From NCBI GenBank assembly GCA_964596125.1, contig CAZQRP010000004.1, forward strand, positions 124,001-188,000: a stretch of DNA of 64,000 nucleotides, written 5' to 3'. The notes beneath the pieces were generated by a model. It was not told the DNA's origin. It worked only from the letters and a program-made list of their open reading frames with translations, and did no database searches. This document shows, piece by piece, positions 55,117 to 63,013 of this stretch. The DNA is from CAZQRP01 sp964596125. GTDB taxonomy: Bacteria > Chloroflexota > Dehalococcoidia > GIF9 > UBA5629. Positions within the stretch are counted from its first letter, which is position 1, and every line of letters starts with the position of its first letter. Position numbers and translations under genes: made by a program.

Positions 55117-55461
55117 CTGGAAGCAATAGAAGTAGCCCGTAGAGTAGTAGAAGCTGCTTCAGATAAACAGGCCGATGGTATCGTTGTGCTGGATACCAGA
55201 CAAATATGCTCCTTTGCCGATTATTTTGTTATTTGCAGTGGTGATAGCGACCGCCAGATAGAGGCTATTCAGCAGGAAATCGGTAAAACGCTTAAGCACG
55301 AAGGTGTTATCCCCCATCACAGTGAGGGAACCGCGAATTCGGGGTGGGTCTTGCTTGATGTGGGAGGGGTTATCGTCCACATCTTCTCCCCACAGCAGCG
55401 CGATTATTACAGATTAGATGATTTGTGGAGCAATGCCACGCCGGTACTCAGGATCCAGTGA
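55117..55461 (+). CDS. rsfS: Ribosome silencing factor RsfS
   Basis: About 114 residues. RsfS binds ribosomal protein uL14 and blocks subunit joining when nutrients are low. Family signatures are DTRQICSFADYFVICSGDS and the C-terminal VHIFSPQQRDYYRLDDLW. The best ATG/GTG start, GTG at 55186, would cut off the conserved first helix and strand. In-frame codons from CTG at 55117 restore LEAIEVARRVVEAASDKQAD, as in the family, and a GGGAG lies exactly 8 bases before that CTG. No ATG, GTG or TTG lies between the upstream stop and 55186, so CTG is the likely start. It converges on ndk with a 14-base overlap. Confidence 0.9.
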   Translation: MEAIEVARRVVEAASDKQADGIVVLDTRQICSFADYFVICSGDSDRQIEAIQQEIGKTLKHEGVIPHHSEGTANSGWVLLDVGGVIVHIFSPQQRDYYRLDDLWSNATPVLRIQ

Positions 55462-55900
55462 TCCATTTATCTATATCCTTCGAGTAGTCCAGAATTTCAT
55501 CAGGCGAGAAGAAAATGCTTATTTCATTAACCGCATTTTCTGCAGAATCAGAGCCGTGAACCAGGTTCTGCTGGATGTCCAGACCGAAGTCACCTCTGAT
55601 CGTGCCCGGAGAGGCTTTAGCCGAGTTTGTTTCACCCATGGTCTGCCGTATCACATCCACTGCGTTCTCTCCTTCAAAAACGGCGGTGATAACAGGTCCT
55701 GAGATAATAAACTGTACCAGGTCATTGAAGAAGGCTTTATTTTGATGAACAGCATAATGCCGATGGGCGAGGGCTTTATCCATTTGAAGCATTTTCATTG
55801 CCACGATCTTAAGCCCTCGTCTTTCGAGGCGGGAGATGATAACTCCAGCCAGTCCACGCTGTACAGCATCCGGTTTGATAATAACCAGGCTTCTCTCCAT
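55448..55900 (-). CDS. ndk: Nucleoside diphosphate kinase
   Basis: A 150-residue kinase that balances nucleoside triphosphate pools. IIKPDAVQRGLAG at the start, GPVITAVFEGENAV, and the NLVHGSDS segment with the phosphorylated histidine are all present. The length is normal for the family (about 135-150). AAGGAGCTG lies before the ATG. It is transcribed after the thiL-tsaE-tsaB group with a 150-base gap, and its end overlaps the rsfS end by 14 bases on the other strand. Confidence 0.96.
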   Translation of the reverse strand: MERSLVIIKPDAVQRGLAGVIISRLERRGLKIVAMKMLQMDKALAHRHYAVHQNKAFFNDLVQFIISGPVITAVFEGENAVDVIRQTMGETNSAKASPGTIRGDFGLDIQQNLVHGSDSAENAVNEISIFFSPDEILDYSKDIDKWITGS

Positions 55901-56051
55901 TTTTCAGCTCCTTAATTTTAAATAGTTTCACAAAACCTACCGGGCTTCACACACATTTACGCGAAGGTAAAGAAGGTACCGCAGTTTAAAACTGATTTCA
56001 TTCCGTAATGTCCGTCTGTATCAGAATCGATTACCCTCTTCCTGTCCTTGT

Positions 56052-56729
56052 TTATTTCACTTTGCGCTGTGTAATCGGTGGTTGTCGTAAATATAATGGT
56101 TGCAGGCTTGCTGGATTGTCGTGAATGCCTCGAGCCAGCCGCCGCCAACCCAGCACTGCAAGCTGGCTAGCATGACGAATTCGGGCAACAGGGTCAGGTA
56201 TTACTGCATGCTCGCCTAAAATCTGCTGCAACTGCTGTACCACAGGTTGCGGGATTTCACCACAGAATAGCGTCGCCTGTTTAATCTGTTGACATAACAC
56301 ATCAACAGTAGTAATGTGCGCCTCTTCCAGGCAGCGCCAACTGTCATCCTGCCGATAAAGGGCCGTAGCGATTTCACCACGGCCGGCACTATGAACGGGA
56401 CAAAGCAGCAGTCCGGTAAAGGCAAACGGGTAAGCTTCGATCTCCAGTGTGTCTATTCCGATTAGTGGAATATTTAAAGCGAAAGCCAATCCTTTTGCCG
56501 TACTGATACCAACGCGAAGCCCGTTAAAGCTTCCTGGCCCCCTTGCCACAAAAATAGCATTAAGCGATTTACAGGTAACATCGATCCGTTTCAACAAGTG
56601 TTCTATATTCGGGACCAACTCTACGGTATGGTTCTGCTCTGAACGCCAGCTCGTCTCAGCTATCGCCTCCCCCTCACGAGATAGGGCGATGCTGGCGAAA
56701 TAAGTTGAGGTATCTATAGCTAGTTCCAT
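56052..56729 (-). CDS. tsaB: tRNA t6A modification protein TsaB
   Basis: A 225-residue ASKHA-fold protein, the scaffold partner of TsaD in making threonylcarbamoyladenosine at tRNA position 37. AIDTSTYFASIALS at the start and ARGPGSFNGLRVGISTAKGLAFAL near residue 65 are the family marks. It overlaps the end of tsaE by ten bases, so the two are co-translated; tsaD is not in the window. Confidence 0.93.
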   Translation of the reverse strand: MELAIDTSTYFASIALSREGEAIAETSWRSEQNHTVELVPNIEHLLKRIDVTCKSLNAIFVARGPGSFNGLRVGISTAKGLAFALNIPLIGIDTLEIEAYPFAFTGLLLCPVHSAGRGEIATALYRQDDSWRCLEEAHITTVDVLCQQIKQATLFCGEIPQPVVQQLQQILGEHAVIPDPVARIRHASQLAVLGWRRLARGIHDNPASLQPLYLRQPPITQRKVK

Positions 56730-57199
56730 GTTTCCAGATCCGTGTCAAGGAATTCCACCAGTTTTGTATGATGACCTCCATTTGGTTCCAGGCGTAATCT
56801 ACGATCAGTAGCTGAGACATAACTGAGGGTTATGAGAAGGTTCTCTTGAGGCAATACTGGCATTCCCTTTTCCGCCCATTCAACAACACAGATGCCGTTG
56901 CCATAAAAATATTCTTCAAGCGCTAAGTCTACAATCTCTTCTATATTGTCAAGTCTGTATAAATCAATGTGGTATAAGGGTAACCTGCCGTGATACTCTC
57001 GAACCAGGACGAAGGAAGGGCTGAAGGCGTATTCTTTGACGCCTATTCCCCAGGCAATACCCTGTGTCAAGCACGTCTTACCGCTGCCCAGGTCGCCGAC
57101 AAGCAAAAAGACGTCACCAACCTGAGCCAGTTTCCCCAACTGGCTTCCCAGCTGCTGAGTTTGCTCCGGGCTGCGCGAAATGAGCTGCAGAACTGCCAT
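56720..57199 (-). CDS. tsaE: tRNA t6A modification ATPase TsaE
   Basis: A 159-residue P-loop ATPase of the TsaB-TsaD-TsaE complex. The Walker A motif is GDLGSGKTCLTQGIAWG near residue 36, and YHIDLYRLDNIEE is the family switch region; VVEWAEKG follows. It starts nine bases after thiL and runs into tsaB, in the common thiL-tsaE-tsaB order. Confidence 0.94.
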   Translation of the reverse strand: MAVLQLISRSPEQTQQLGSQLGKLAQVGDVFLLVGDLGSGKTCLTQGIAWGIGVKEYAFSPSFVLVREYHGRLPLYHIDLYRLDNIEEIVDLALEEYFYGNGICVVEWAEKGMPVLPQENLLITLSYVSATDRRLRLEPNGGHHTKLVEFLDTDLETWN

Positions 57200-57208
57200 T
57201 TCAGGTCC

Positions 57209-58219
57209 TCATACCTGTGATTTAAAATGCTCCCAGCCTGCCTGCTGCCATGAAATGCTATTACCCGCATCGTCAACCAAAGTCACCTGCCCGACTTTCC
57301 CCTCGGTTATTTCACCGATAACAGTCACCGGACATGATAGTGCTTCCTTAACCTGTTGCATAACCTGTTCGGTCGCCGTAAACAGTAATTCATAATCTTC
57401 GCCACCTGTGAGAGCCAACTGTTGATGATCGCGTTCAAAACAGTTATATAGCGAAGTATGAATTGGCACCAGATTTTTGCGTACCGTGGCGCTGACAAGG
57501 CTTGCCTCACAGATATGAGTCAAATCAGCTATCAAACCATCACTTATATCGATGGCAGCCCGGACACCATGCAGCAACAGGATTTGTCCCTCCCGCACCC
57601 TGGCTACCGGCTGTAGATGGGCTTCCCTGAGAAGCTTGGCTGTTTTAGTATCAAATTTTAAATTTTGTTTGAGCATTCTCAGACCGGCAGCCGACAGACC
57701 TGTATACCCGGTAATAGCTATCTGGTCTCCAGGCTGTGCCGACGAGCGAGTGAGTGCAGCTTTATTTTTCAGGTAGCCCAGTACTGTTATGGTGATCACT
57801 ACCTTCTCAGCAGATGCAATGTTTCCGCCGGCAATGGCAACCCCGAACTGGATAGCAGCCCGAACCATGCCCTGGTAAAGTTCGGCGACACAATCTGTCT
57901 CAATCTCCCCAGGCAGGGCTAATGAGACCAGGGCATATCTGGGAACACCACCCATAGCTGCAATATCGCTCAAATTCGCTGTAATGGCTTTAAAGCCTAC
58001 ATTATCCCAACCAGTAATATTCAGGTCGAAATGTGTATCCTGGACCATGCTGTCTGTTGTTGCCAGTTGGACTGAGCCATCACATTGCCAGGCAGCTGCA
58101 TCATCGCCTACGCCGATAACTAACTGCTGCCATGAATCATCTTTGAGATTCCTGGCACTATCAATGATGTCAGCCAGAAGTCTGATTAAGCCGAATTCAC
58201 CCAGTTCAGATACCTTCAC
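57209..58219 (-). CDS. thiL: Thiamine-monophosphate kinase
   Basis: A 336-residue ThiL, which phosphorylates thiamine monophosphate to the active diphosphate. GVGDDAAAW binds the nucleotide and metal; NLSDIAAMGGVPRYALVSLALP, AGGNIASAEK, AIDISDGLIADLTHI and LTGGEDYELLFT are all conserved. The start is GTG, and the -10 promoter box ends six bases before it, so the transcript should begin at or beside the start codon. It leads the thiL-tsaE-tsaB group. Confidence 0.95.
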   Translation of the reverse strand: MKVSELGEFGLIRLLADIIDSARNLKDDSWQQLVIGVGDDAAAWQCDGSVQLATTDSMVQDTHFDLNITGWDNVGFKAITANLSDIAAMGGVPRYALVSLALPGEIETDCVAELYQGMVRAAIQFGVAIAGGNIASAEKVVITITVLGYLKNKAALTRSSAQPGDQIAITGYTGLSAAGLRMLKQNLKFDTKTAKLLREAHLQPVARVREGQILLLHGVRAAIDISDGLIADLTHICEASLVSATVRKNLVPIHTSLYNCFERDHQQLALTGGEDYELLFTATEQVMQQVKEALSCPVTVIGEITEGKVGQVTLVDDAGNSISWQQAGWEHFKSQV

Positions 58220-58225
58220 GGCTGG

Positions 58226-58234
58226 ATTATAACA
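58226..58234 (-). promoter_or_regulatory. Extended -10 promoter of thiL (leaderless start)
   Basis: Minus-strand TGTTATAAT (TGnTATAAT). Six bases separate it from the GTG start of thiL, so the first transcribed base should be the start codon or its neighbour. No -35 of quality is present, as usual for extended -10 promoters. Confidence 0.6.
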
Positions 58235-58293
58235 TAAGCCCTCTATTTTAGCCTAAACCATTGATTAGATTATGACCGACGAATTTACAAACC

Positions 58294-58322
58294 TTGTATA
58301 TACCAGTAGCAAGTTATATAAT
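58294..58322 (+). promoter_or_regulatory. Promoter of the double zinc-ribbon gene
   Basis: TTGTAT, 17-base spacer, TATAAT, ending 28 bases before the ATG, with AAGGAAGGGGGG as the ribosome site between. Confidence 0.65.
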
Positions 58323-58350
58323 GCCATAAAAAGGAAGGGGGGTTGATACT

Positions 58351-59103
58351 ATGCAATCAACGCTTAGCTGTCCTGGTTGTGGATCACAGGTTTCCGAGGG
58401 TCAGCAATTTTGCGGCATCTGCGGAAGAAAGCTAGCAGGTACAGTGCAGCAGCAAGCAAATACCTGCCCTGGTTGTGGTTCACCAATTTCCGCCGAGCAG
58501 CAGTTTTGCGGAGTTTGCGGAACAAAGTTAGCCGGCGTCGGGGAACAGCAGACCGTACCAGCACAGCAACCGGTAACTGAAGCGGTAACGGCAAAAGCCA
58601 CCCCGGTAGAGGCAGGTGCCGCTCCCTCGGAGTTTGGTGGTCCGCCGGAGATGGGCGGAGCTCCACAGCCAGTGGCAACTGCTCCAGAGACAATGGCTGC
58701 TCCGCAGGCCGCAGCAGGTGCCCCACAAACTACAGGATTTGCCACATCACCCATAGAGGCTGCACCACTACCGGCAGCAGGACTTGCCATGCCGAGTCTA
58801 GGTGATATTGCGGTATCACCCAGGAAACGTCGTGTCCTACGTGTTGCTGCGATTATTTTTCAAATCTTCGGCTGGATAGTATTGGTGGGTGGCTGTCTTG
58901 TTTCAATCGCTATGGCTGTATTTGCAGGATTAGGGGGACAATTCGTGCCTGTGTTCCCCGGAATAACAAGTTTTGCAGGCACTACAGCAATAGGCATGGC
59001 AATTGGAGGGATCGTCGCTTCGCTGCTCTACGGCTTTGGTTTCCTTGCCTTCGCAGAACTCTGCTACGCCGTAATTGAAATAGAAAAAACCGTGACCATA
59101 TAA
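58351..59103 (+). CDS. Double zinc-ribbon membrane protein
   Basis: A 250-residue protein. Two ribbons of the form CPGCGS...QFCG.CG.KLAG occupy residues 6-29 and 40-63 and look like an internal duplication. A low-complexity Ala/Pro/Gly linker (about 70-150) leads to two membrane helices (about 165-190 and 205-240). The ribbons would lie in the cytoplasm. Such proteins are common in Chloroflexota and archaea with no known role. It has its own promoter and strong ribosome site, and neighbours the thiL group divergently. Confidence 0.75.
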   Translation: MQSTLSCPGCGSQVSEGQQFCGICGRKLAGTVQQQANTCPGCGSPISAEQQFCGVCGTKLAGVGEQQTVPAQQPVTEAVTAKATPVEAGAAPSEFGGPPEMGGAPQPVATAPETMAAPQAAAGAPQTTGFATSPIEAAPLPAAGLAMPSLGDIAVSPRKRRVLRVAAIIFQIFGWIVLVGGCLVSIAMAVFAGLGGQFVPVFPGITSFAGTTAIGMAIGGIVASLLYGFGFLAFAELCYAVIEIEKTVTI

Positions 59104-59278
59104 ATAAGTGCGGTTGCCAGGGGCACGCTTTCTGTTTGGAGTTAGTATACCTCTGGAATGCAGGTACGCTCCAAAAAATCAGCGTAAATGCGGGCAGTTC
59201 TGAAGGTCTGTCCCGATCCGACAGTTTAAAAGTGGATAAGGTAACTCGTTAAGCTGTTATTTGTTAGGAGGATATACA

Positions 59279-59872
59279 GTGTCAAAATCTTATGTTTTAC
59301 TGGCTATTCTAATTGTAGTCATGGCTCTGACCTTCGGCTGTGCCGGGGAATCTTCACCTGCAAGTTCCGGCAAGTACAGTGAGCCACCTCCGATGACAAT
59401 TAACGTTGATAAGAAATATACGGCTACGATCGTGACCGAAAAAGGCGATATCGTGGTAGAACTCTTTGCTAAAGATGCACCTAAAACTGTAAATAACTTC
59501 GTGTTTCTGGCCCGGGAAGGGTTCTACAACGGCACAACCTTCCATCGTGTAATTCCCGGCTTCATGGCACAGGGCGGAGACCCTACCGGGACGGGAGCCG
59601 GTGGCCCTGGCTACCAGTTCGAAGATGAATTCAACCAGCACAGCCATGCAACCGGAGCGCTATCTATGGCCAACAGTGGGCCCAATACCAACGGCAGCCA
59701 GTTCTTCATTACCTATGCACCCCAACCTTTTCTTGACGGTCGACATACCGTATTCGGTCAGGTAATCGAAGGAATGGCTATTCTAAACAGGATAACTCCC
59801 AGAGATCCGACAAAAAATCCATCGTTCAAAGGTGATACCATAATAAAAATAACGGTTCAGGAGAATCCATGA
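59279..59872 (+). CDS. Cyclophilin-type peptidylprolyl isomerase, lipoprotein
   Basis: About 197 residues. A signal peptide ends in a lipobox (LTFGC) followed by a short linker and a full cyclophilin domain: FHRVIPGFMAQGGD, GALSMANSGPNTNGSQFFIT and DGRHTVFGQV, which include the catalytic Arg and the proline-pocket residues. It should help fold exported proteins outside the membrane. GTG at 59279 is chosen because TAGGAGGA lies six bases before it. The end overlaps the next gene, a cytoplasmic copy, by four bases. Confidence 0.92.
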   Translation: MSKSYVLLAILIVVMALTFGCAGESSPASSGKYSEPPPMTINVDKKYTATIVTEKGDIVVELFAKDAPKTVNNFVFLAREGFYNGTTFHRVIPGFMAQGGDPTGTGAGGPGYQFEDEFNQHSHATGALSMANSGPNTNGSQFFITYAPQPFLDGRHTVFGQVIEGMAILNRITPRDPTKNPSFKGDTIIKITVQENP

Positions 59873-60357
59873 AAGAAATGACAATCGACCTTAATAAGAA
59901 GTATACGGCCACCATTGAGACTGAAAAAGGCGATATCGTGGTGGAACTCTTCGCTAAAGACGCCCCAAAGACTGTCAATAACTTTGTAGTTCTATCCAGA
60001 GAAGGTTTCTACGACAACACCACGTTCCACCGTGTAATTCCTGGCTTTATGGCACAGGGTGGAGACCCTACCGGGACAGGGACCGGCGGCCCAGGCTACA
60101 AGTTCGCAGATGAATTCAGCCAGCGCAAACACACCACCGGAGCATTGTCTATGGCCAACAGTGGACCCAATACCAACGGCAGCCAGTTCTTCATTACCTA
60201 TGCACCTCAGCCTCATCTGGATGGCAGGCATGCAGTATTTGGTCAGGTAATCGAGGGAATGGATGTCCTGAATAAAATCACTCCCAGAGACCCGATGAGC
60301 AATCCATCATCAAAAGGCGATACCGTTATAAAAATATCCATTGATGAAAGTCAATAA
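59869..60357 (+). CDS. Cyclophilin-type peptidylprolyl isomerase, cytoplasmic
   Basis: A 162-residue cyclophilin without signal peptide, very similar to the domain of the preceding lipoprotein (shared FHRVIPGFMAQGGD and GALSMANSGPNTNGSQFFIT). The two come from a tandem duplication after which one kept an export signal. ATGA overlap makes them co-translated, giving matched isomerases inside and outside the cell. Confidence 0.93.
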   Translation: MKEMTIDLNKKYTATIETEKGDIVVELFAKDAPKTVNNFVVLSREGFYDNTTFHRVIPGFMAQGGDPTGTGTGGPGYKFADEFSQRKHTTGALSMANSGPNTNGSQFFITYAPQPHLDGRHAVFGQVIEGMDVLNKITPRDPMSNPSSKGDTVIKISIDESQ

Positions 60358-60383
60358 AAACAAAGACTATGCCGTGGTAACGG

Positions 60384-60785
60384 CTAATCAATTTGCCAGT
60401 CTCTGTAACCTTGCTGGATAAGAGACAGGTATTCCGGTGAAGGTTTTGTCTCCTGTGATTGCTCACGTTTGATATAGGTCACCGCTTCCACAGGTTCACC
60501 ATCTTCGGTCCACACAGTTACATTCAGATGGTCATATGTATTCGGGTAGTCTTCATACCTGTCAAGTCGTTTAAAGTCCGTCTCCGAGATTTCATATACA
60601 GCTCCGGCAACCCTTTCGCCCCGAAACGGCTTGATGCTGGCCGCACCTCCCTTCCACTGCCTCGACCAGCCGGTGAATATTAACCTGTAATTGGGCAATG
60701 TAGCGGTGAACTTCGGCCTGCTGTCAGGACAACGCCCAGCCATCTGCTTCTGGCTGAGATTGGAAGCATAGGCAAAATAATTCAT
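60384..60785 (-). CDS. Gamma-glutamylcyclotransferase-family protein
   Basis: A 133-residue protein of the GGCT/AIG2 fold. YFAYASNLS at the start is the substrate loop of the family, and the glutamate in RLDRYEDYP is the expected general acid/base. It probably releases 5-oxoproline from a gamma-glutamyl compound; the true substrate is unknown in bacteria lacking glutathione. GGAGGGGGG precedes the ATG. Confidence 0.87.
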   Translation of the reverse strand: MNYFAYASNLSQKQMAGRCPDSRPKFTATLPNYRLIFTGWSRQWKGGAASIKPFRGERVAGAVYEISETDFKRLDRYEDYPNTYDHLNVTVWTEDGEPVEAVTYIKREQSQETKPSPEYLSLIQQGYRDWQID

Positions 60786-60992
60786 GCTGTTCCCCCCTCC
60801 AATACCAACATTTGCTTCACTACTATTTTACCCTTAGTTATTGGTTTACAAAAGTTAGCTTTGATAGCTGGTCTATAGATTATACAGGTATGTGCATAAA
60901 TTCCAACATTTCCGGTAAGACACTCCACTCAGGTTTGAATGATAAGAAGACGCCTCGATACCGGTGCTGAATGCTGAGCACTGGCTTCAAAT

Positions 60993-61021
60993 TTAACAAA
61001 CCGTCCCTTAAATGGTATAGT
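60993..61021 (+). promoter_or_regulatory. Promoter of the phosphoesterase gene (leaderless start)
   Basis: TTAACA, 17-base spacer, TATAGT. Seven bases then separate the -10 box from the ATG, so the transcript should start at or one base before the start codon. No ribosome site exists. Confidence 0.62.
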
Positions 61022-61028
61022 AGGCAGA

Positions 61029-61760
61029 ATGCGGTTTGCGATTCTAGGCGATATACACGGCAATCTAAGCGCCTTCAAAGCAGTACTTCAGGACATAGAC
61101 AACAGAGGGAGTTTCGATAAGATTTGGTGCCTGGGTGATATTGTTGGCTACGGCCCGGACCCTCACGAGTGCATTGAGCTTTTACGTCAATACAACCATA
61201 TTTGTGTTGCCGGCAATCATGATTGGGCGGCTACAGGTAAGATAGATACTTCTGACTTTAATCCCGATGCAGCTCGAGCCTGCCAGTGGACAAGGCAGCA
61301 GCTTACCGATGAAGATATAGACTTCCTGCAGAATCTGCCGCTCAGCATTAGCGAACATAATTTTACGCTGGTCCACGGCAGCCCGCGGGAACCTATCTGG
61401 GAATATCTTCTCTCAATACATGCAGCAGAGGACAACTTTACCTATTTCCAGACAACATATTGCCTGGTGGGGCATTCGCATGTCCCTCTTATTTTCGAGC
61501 ATGTTGATAACACGGTTTTCTATCAGGAATTGCCGGATGGAGTCACCCTGACACTCGGCGAGAATCAGCTAATTATCAATCCCGGTGGTGTGGGACAACC
61601 GCGTGACCGTGATCCCCGTGCAAGTTATGCTCTATATGACAGCGAAGTGAAAGCTGTGTATCATTACCGGGTTGAATACGACATTTTAGCCACGCAGGAG
61701 AGGATGCAAAAGGAAGAATTACCCGAGTTTCTGATTTATCGTTTAAGCTTCGGCATGTAG
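61029..61760 (+). CDS. Metallophosphoesterase
   Basis: A 243-residue calcineurin-like phosphoesterase. All metal motifs are present: GDIHGN at residue 8, GDIVGYG, GNHDWAA, VHGSPREPIWEYL and GHSHVPLIF. Relatives include diadenosine tetraphosphatase-like and YfcE-like enzymes; the substrate is not defined. It starts directly downstream of its -10 box, so it is translated without a leader. The SRP RNA promoter begins immediately after its stop codon. Confidence 0.9.
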   Translation: MRFAILGDIHGNLSAFKAVLQDIDNRGSFDKIWCLGDIVGYGPDPHECIELLRQYNHICVAGNHDWAATGKIDTSDFNPDAARACQWTRQQLTDEDIDFLQNLPLSISEHNFTLVHGSPREPIWEYLLSIHAAEDNFTYFQTTYCLVGHSHVPLIFEHVDNTVFYQELPDGVTLTLGENQLIINPGGVGQPRDRDPRASYALYDSEVKAVYHYRVEYDILATQERMQKEELPEFLIYRLSFGM

Positions 61761-61762
61761 CC

Positions 61763-61791
61763 TTGAAACGTTTACTACTACATAGTACTAT
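61763..61791 (+). promoter_or_regulatory. Promoter of the SRP RNA gene
   Basis: TTGAAA, 17-base spacer, TACTAT, with the RNA 5' end expected at 61798, six bases after the -10 box. The position agrees with the RNA end predicted independently from base pairing. Confidence 0.7.
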
Positions 61792-61797
61792 TTAGGT

Positions 61798-62067
61798 GGG
61801 TCGTGCTAGACGGGGAACTAGCGGTGCCCTGTACCCGAGATCCGCTATAGCGGGGTTGAACTCCGATTCGAGGTCTCTCGTTTTCTGGGTCTACCACAAT
61901 CAGGCGGTGTTGAGGACCGGGTCTTGCGCGGCGGAGAGCTATGAATCCCGTCAGGTCTGGAAGGAAGCAGCGGTAAATGGCATTCTTCGGGTGCCGCAAG
62001 GCAACCTGGTCTGAGCTGGCTCATTGAGGTAAGCCAGGAGGCAGAATCGACAGTCGGTGCACGGCCC
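61798..62067 (+). ncRNA. ffs: Signal recognition particle RNA, large (Alu-containing) type
   Basis: The apical S-domain signature GTCAGGTCTGGAAGGAAGCAG lies at about 61950-61970, where protein Ffh binds. The 5' part has the Alu-domain pattern (GTGCTAG, GGTGCCCTGTACCC and GGGGTTGAACTCC). The ends pair: GGGTCGTGC at 61798-61806 with GCACGGCCC at 62059-62067, nine base pairs with a wobble. At about 270 bases this is the long form found in Bacillus, Thermus and Chloroflexota, not the short 4.5S form. It works with Ffh in directing membrane and exported proteins to the translocase. Confidence 0.93.
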
Positions 62068-62143
62068 ATAAGATATTCTGTTAATAATGCCCGAATAATC
62101 CAAAAATCTAGAGCGCTAAATACGGGGAGATGTAAGGCTTTAC

Positions 62144-63013
62144 GTGCCCAAGGAAGCGAACCTATCCTCAAACGAGGTCAAAAAGCTCCTCCGCCAGTCC
62201 GGTCTTAAAGCAAGAAAGGTGCTGGGCCAGCATTTCCTGATCGACAAGGCAGTACTGGAAACCATTATTACAGCTGCCGAACTTTTGCCCGAAGACAGTG
62301 TCATCGAAGTCGGCCCTGGACTGGGCGTGTTGACCGTGGAGCTGGCAAGACAGGCGGGTCATGTTTTAGCCGTAGAACTGGATACAAAGCTCACTTCATT
62401 CCTGAAGCACAGGCTTTCTCACTGGCCCAATGTCACTATCATTAATACGGATATACTTAAGACCAGTCCATCACAGCTATTGAAGGGGAGAGCCTCGTAC
62501 AAGGTTGTGGCAAATCTGCCCTATTATATTACCTCACCGGTATTGCATTACTTTATCGAAGCCTCAACAAAACCATTGTTAATGGTAGTTACGGTTCAGA
62601 AAGAAGTCGGCGAGGCCATTGTTGCCGGTCCTGGAGAGATGACCGCGCTGGCCGTCAGCTTACAGGTGTACAGCAAATCGAGGATTGTTGCATTTGTACC
62701 GCCACAGAGCTTCTATCCTCCACCGAAGGTTGATTCAGCCGTTGTCCGCTTTGACCTGCTTCCACAGCCGGCAGTCGAGGTAGCTGATATCCGTAGCTTT
62801 CTGGAGTTTGTCAGGTATGGGTTCAGGTCGCCTAGAAAGCAGTTGCGTAATTCACTGGCGCAGGGACTGAGGTTGAAACCGTCTGAAGCTGCCTCCCTGC
62901 TGGCGGAGGCCGGAATAGAATCTGAACGCAGACCTGCGACACTTAACCTCAAGGAATGGGAAAGCCTGTACCAGATAGCGGCTGCTTCTGGTAAAGCAGG
63001 GATGCTATGTTAA
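62144..63013 (+). CDS. rsmA: 16S rRNA dimethyladenosine transferase RsmA
   Basis: A 289-residue KsgA/RsmA enzyme that dimethylates A1518 and A1519 of 16S rRNA. KVLGQHFLIDKAVLE, EVGPGLGVLTVELA (SAM loop), NLPYYITSPVL (catalytic motif IV) and the FYPPPKVDSAVV segment are all present. The start is GTG. It overlaps ispE by seven bases, the usual rsmA-ispE pairing of Dehalococcoidia and Firmicutes. It may be read through from the SRP RNA gene 76 bases upstream. Confidence 0.96.
   Translation: MPKEANLSSNEVKKLLRQSGLKARKVLGQHFLIDKAVLETIITAAELLPEDSVIEVGPGLGVLTVELARQAGHVLAVELDTKLTSFLKHRLSHWPNVTIINTDILKTSPSQLLKGRASYKVVANLPYYITSPVLHYFIEASTKPLLMVVTVQKEVGEAIVAGPGEMTALAVSLQVYSKSRIVAFVPPQSFYPPPKVDSAVVRFDLLPQPAVEVADIRSFLEFVRYGFRSPRKQLRNSLAQGLRLKPSEAASLLAEAGIESERRPATLNLKEWESLYQIAAASGKAGMLC

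Noticed and set aside
60371..60384. GCCGT-GGTA-ACGGC hairpin between the cyclophilin and cyclotransferase genes
   Set aside because: Only five base pairs with no T-run and overlapping a stop codon; not enough for a terminator call.
61796..62171. Several short frames on both strands over the SRP RNA
   Set aside because: The RNA signature and pairing ends explain this sequence; the frames have no ribosome sites.
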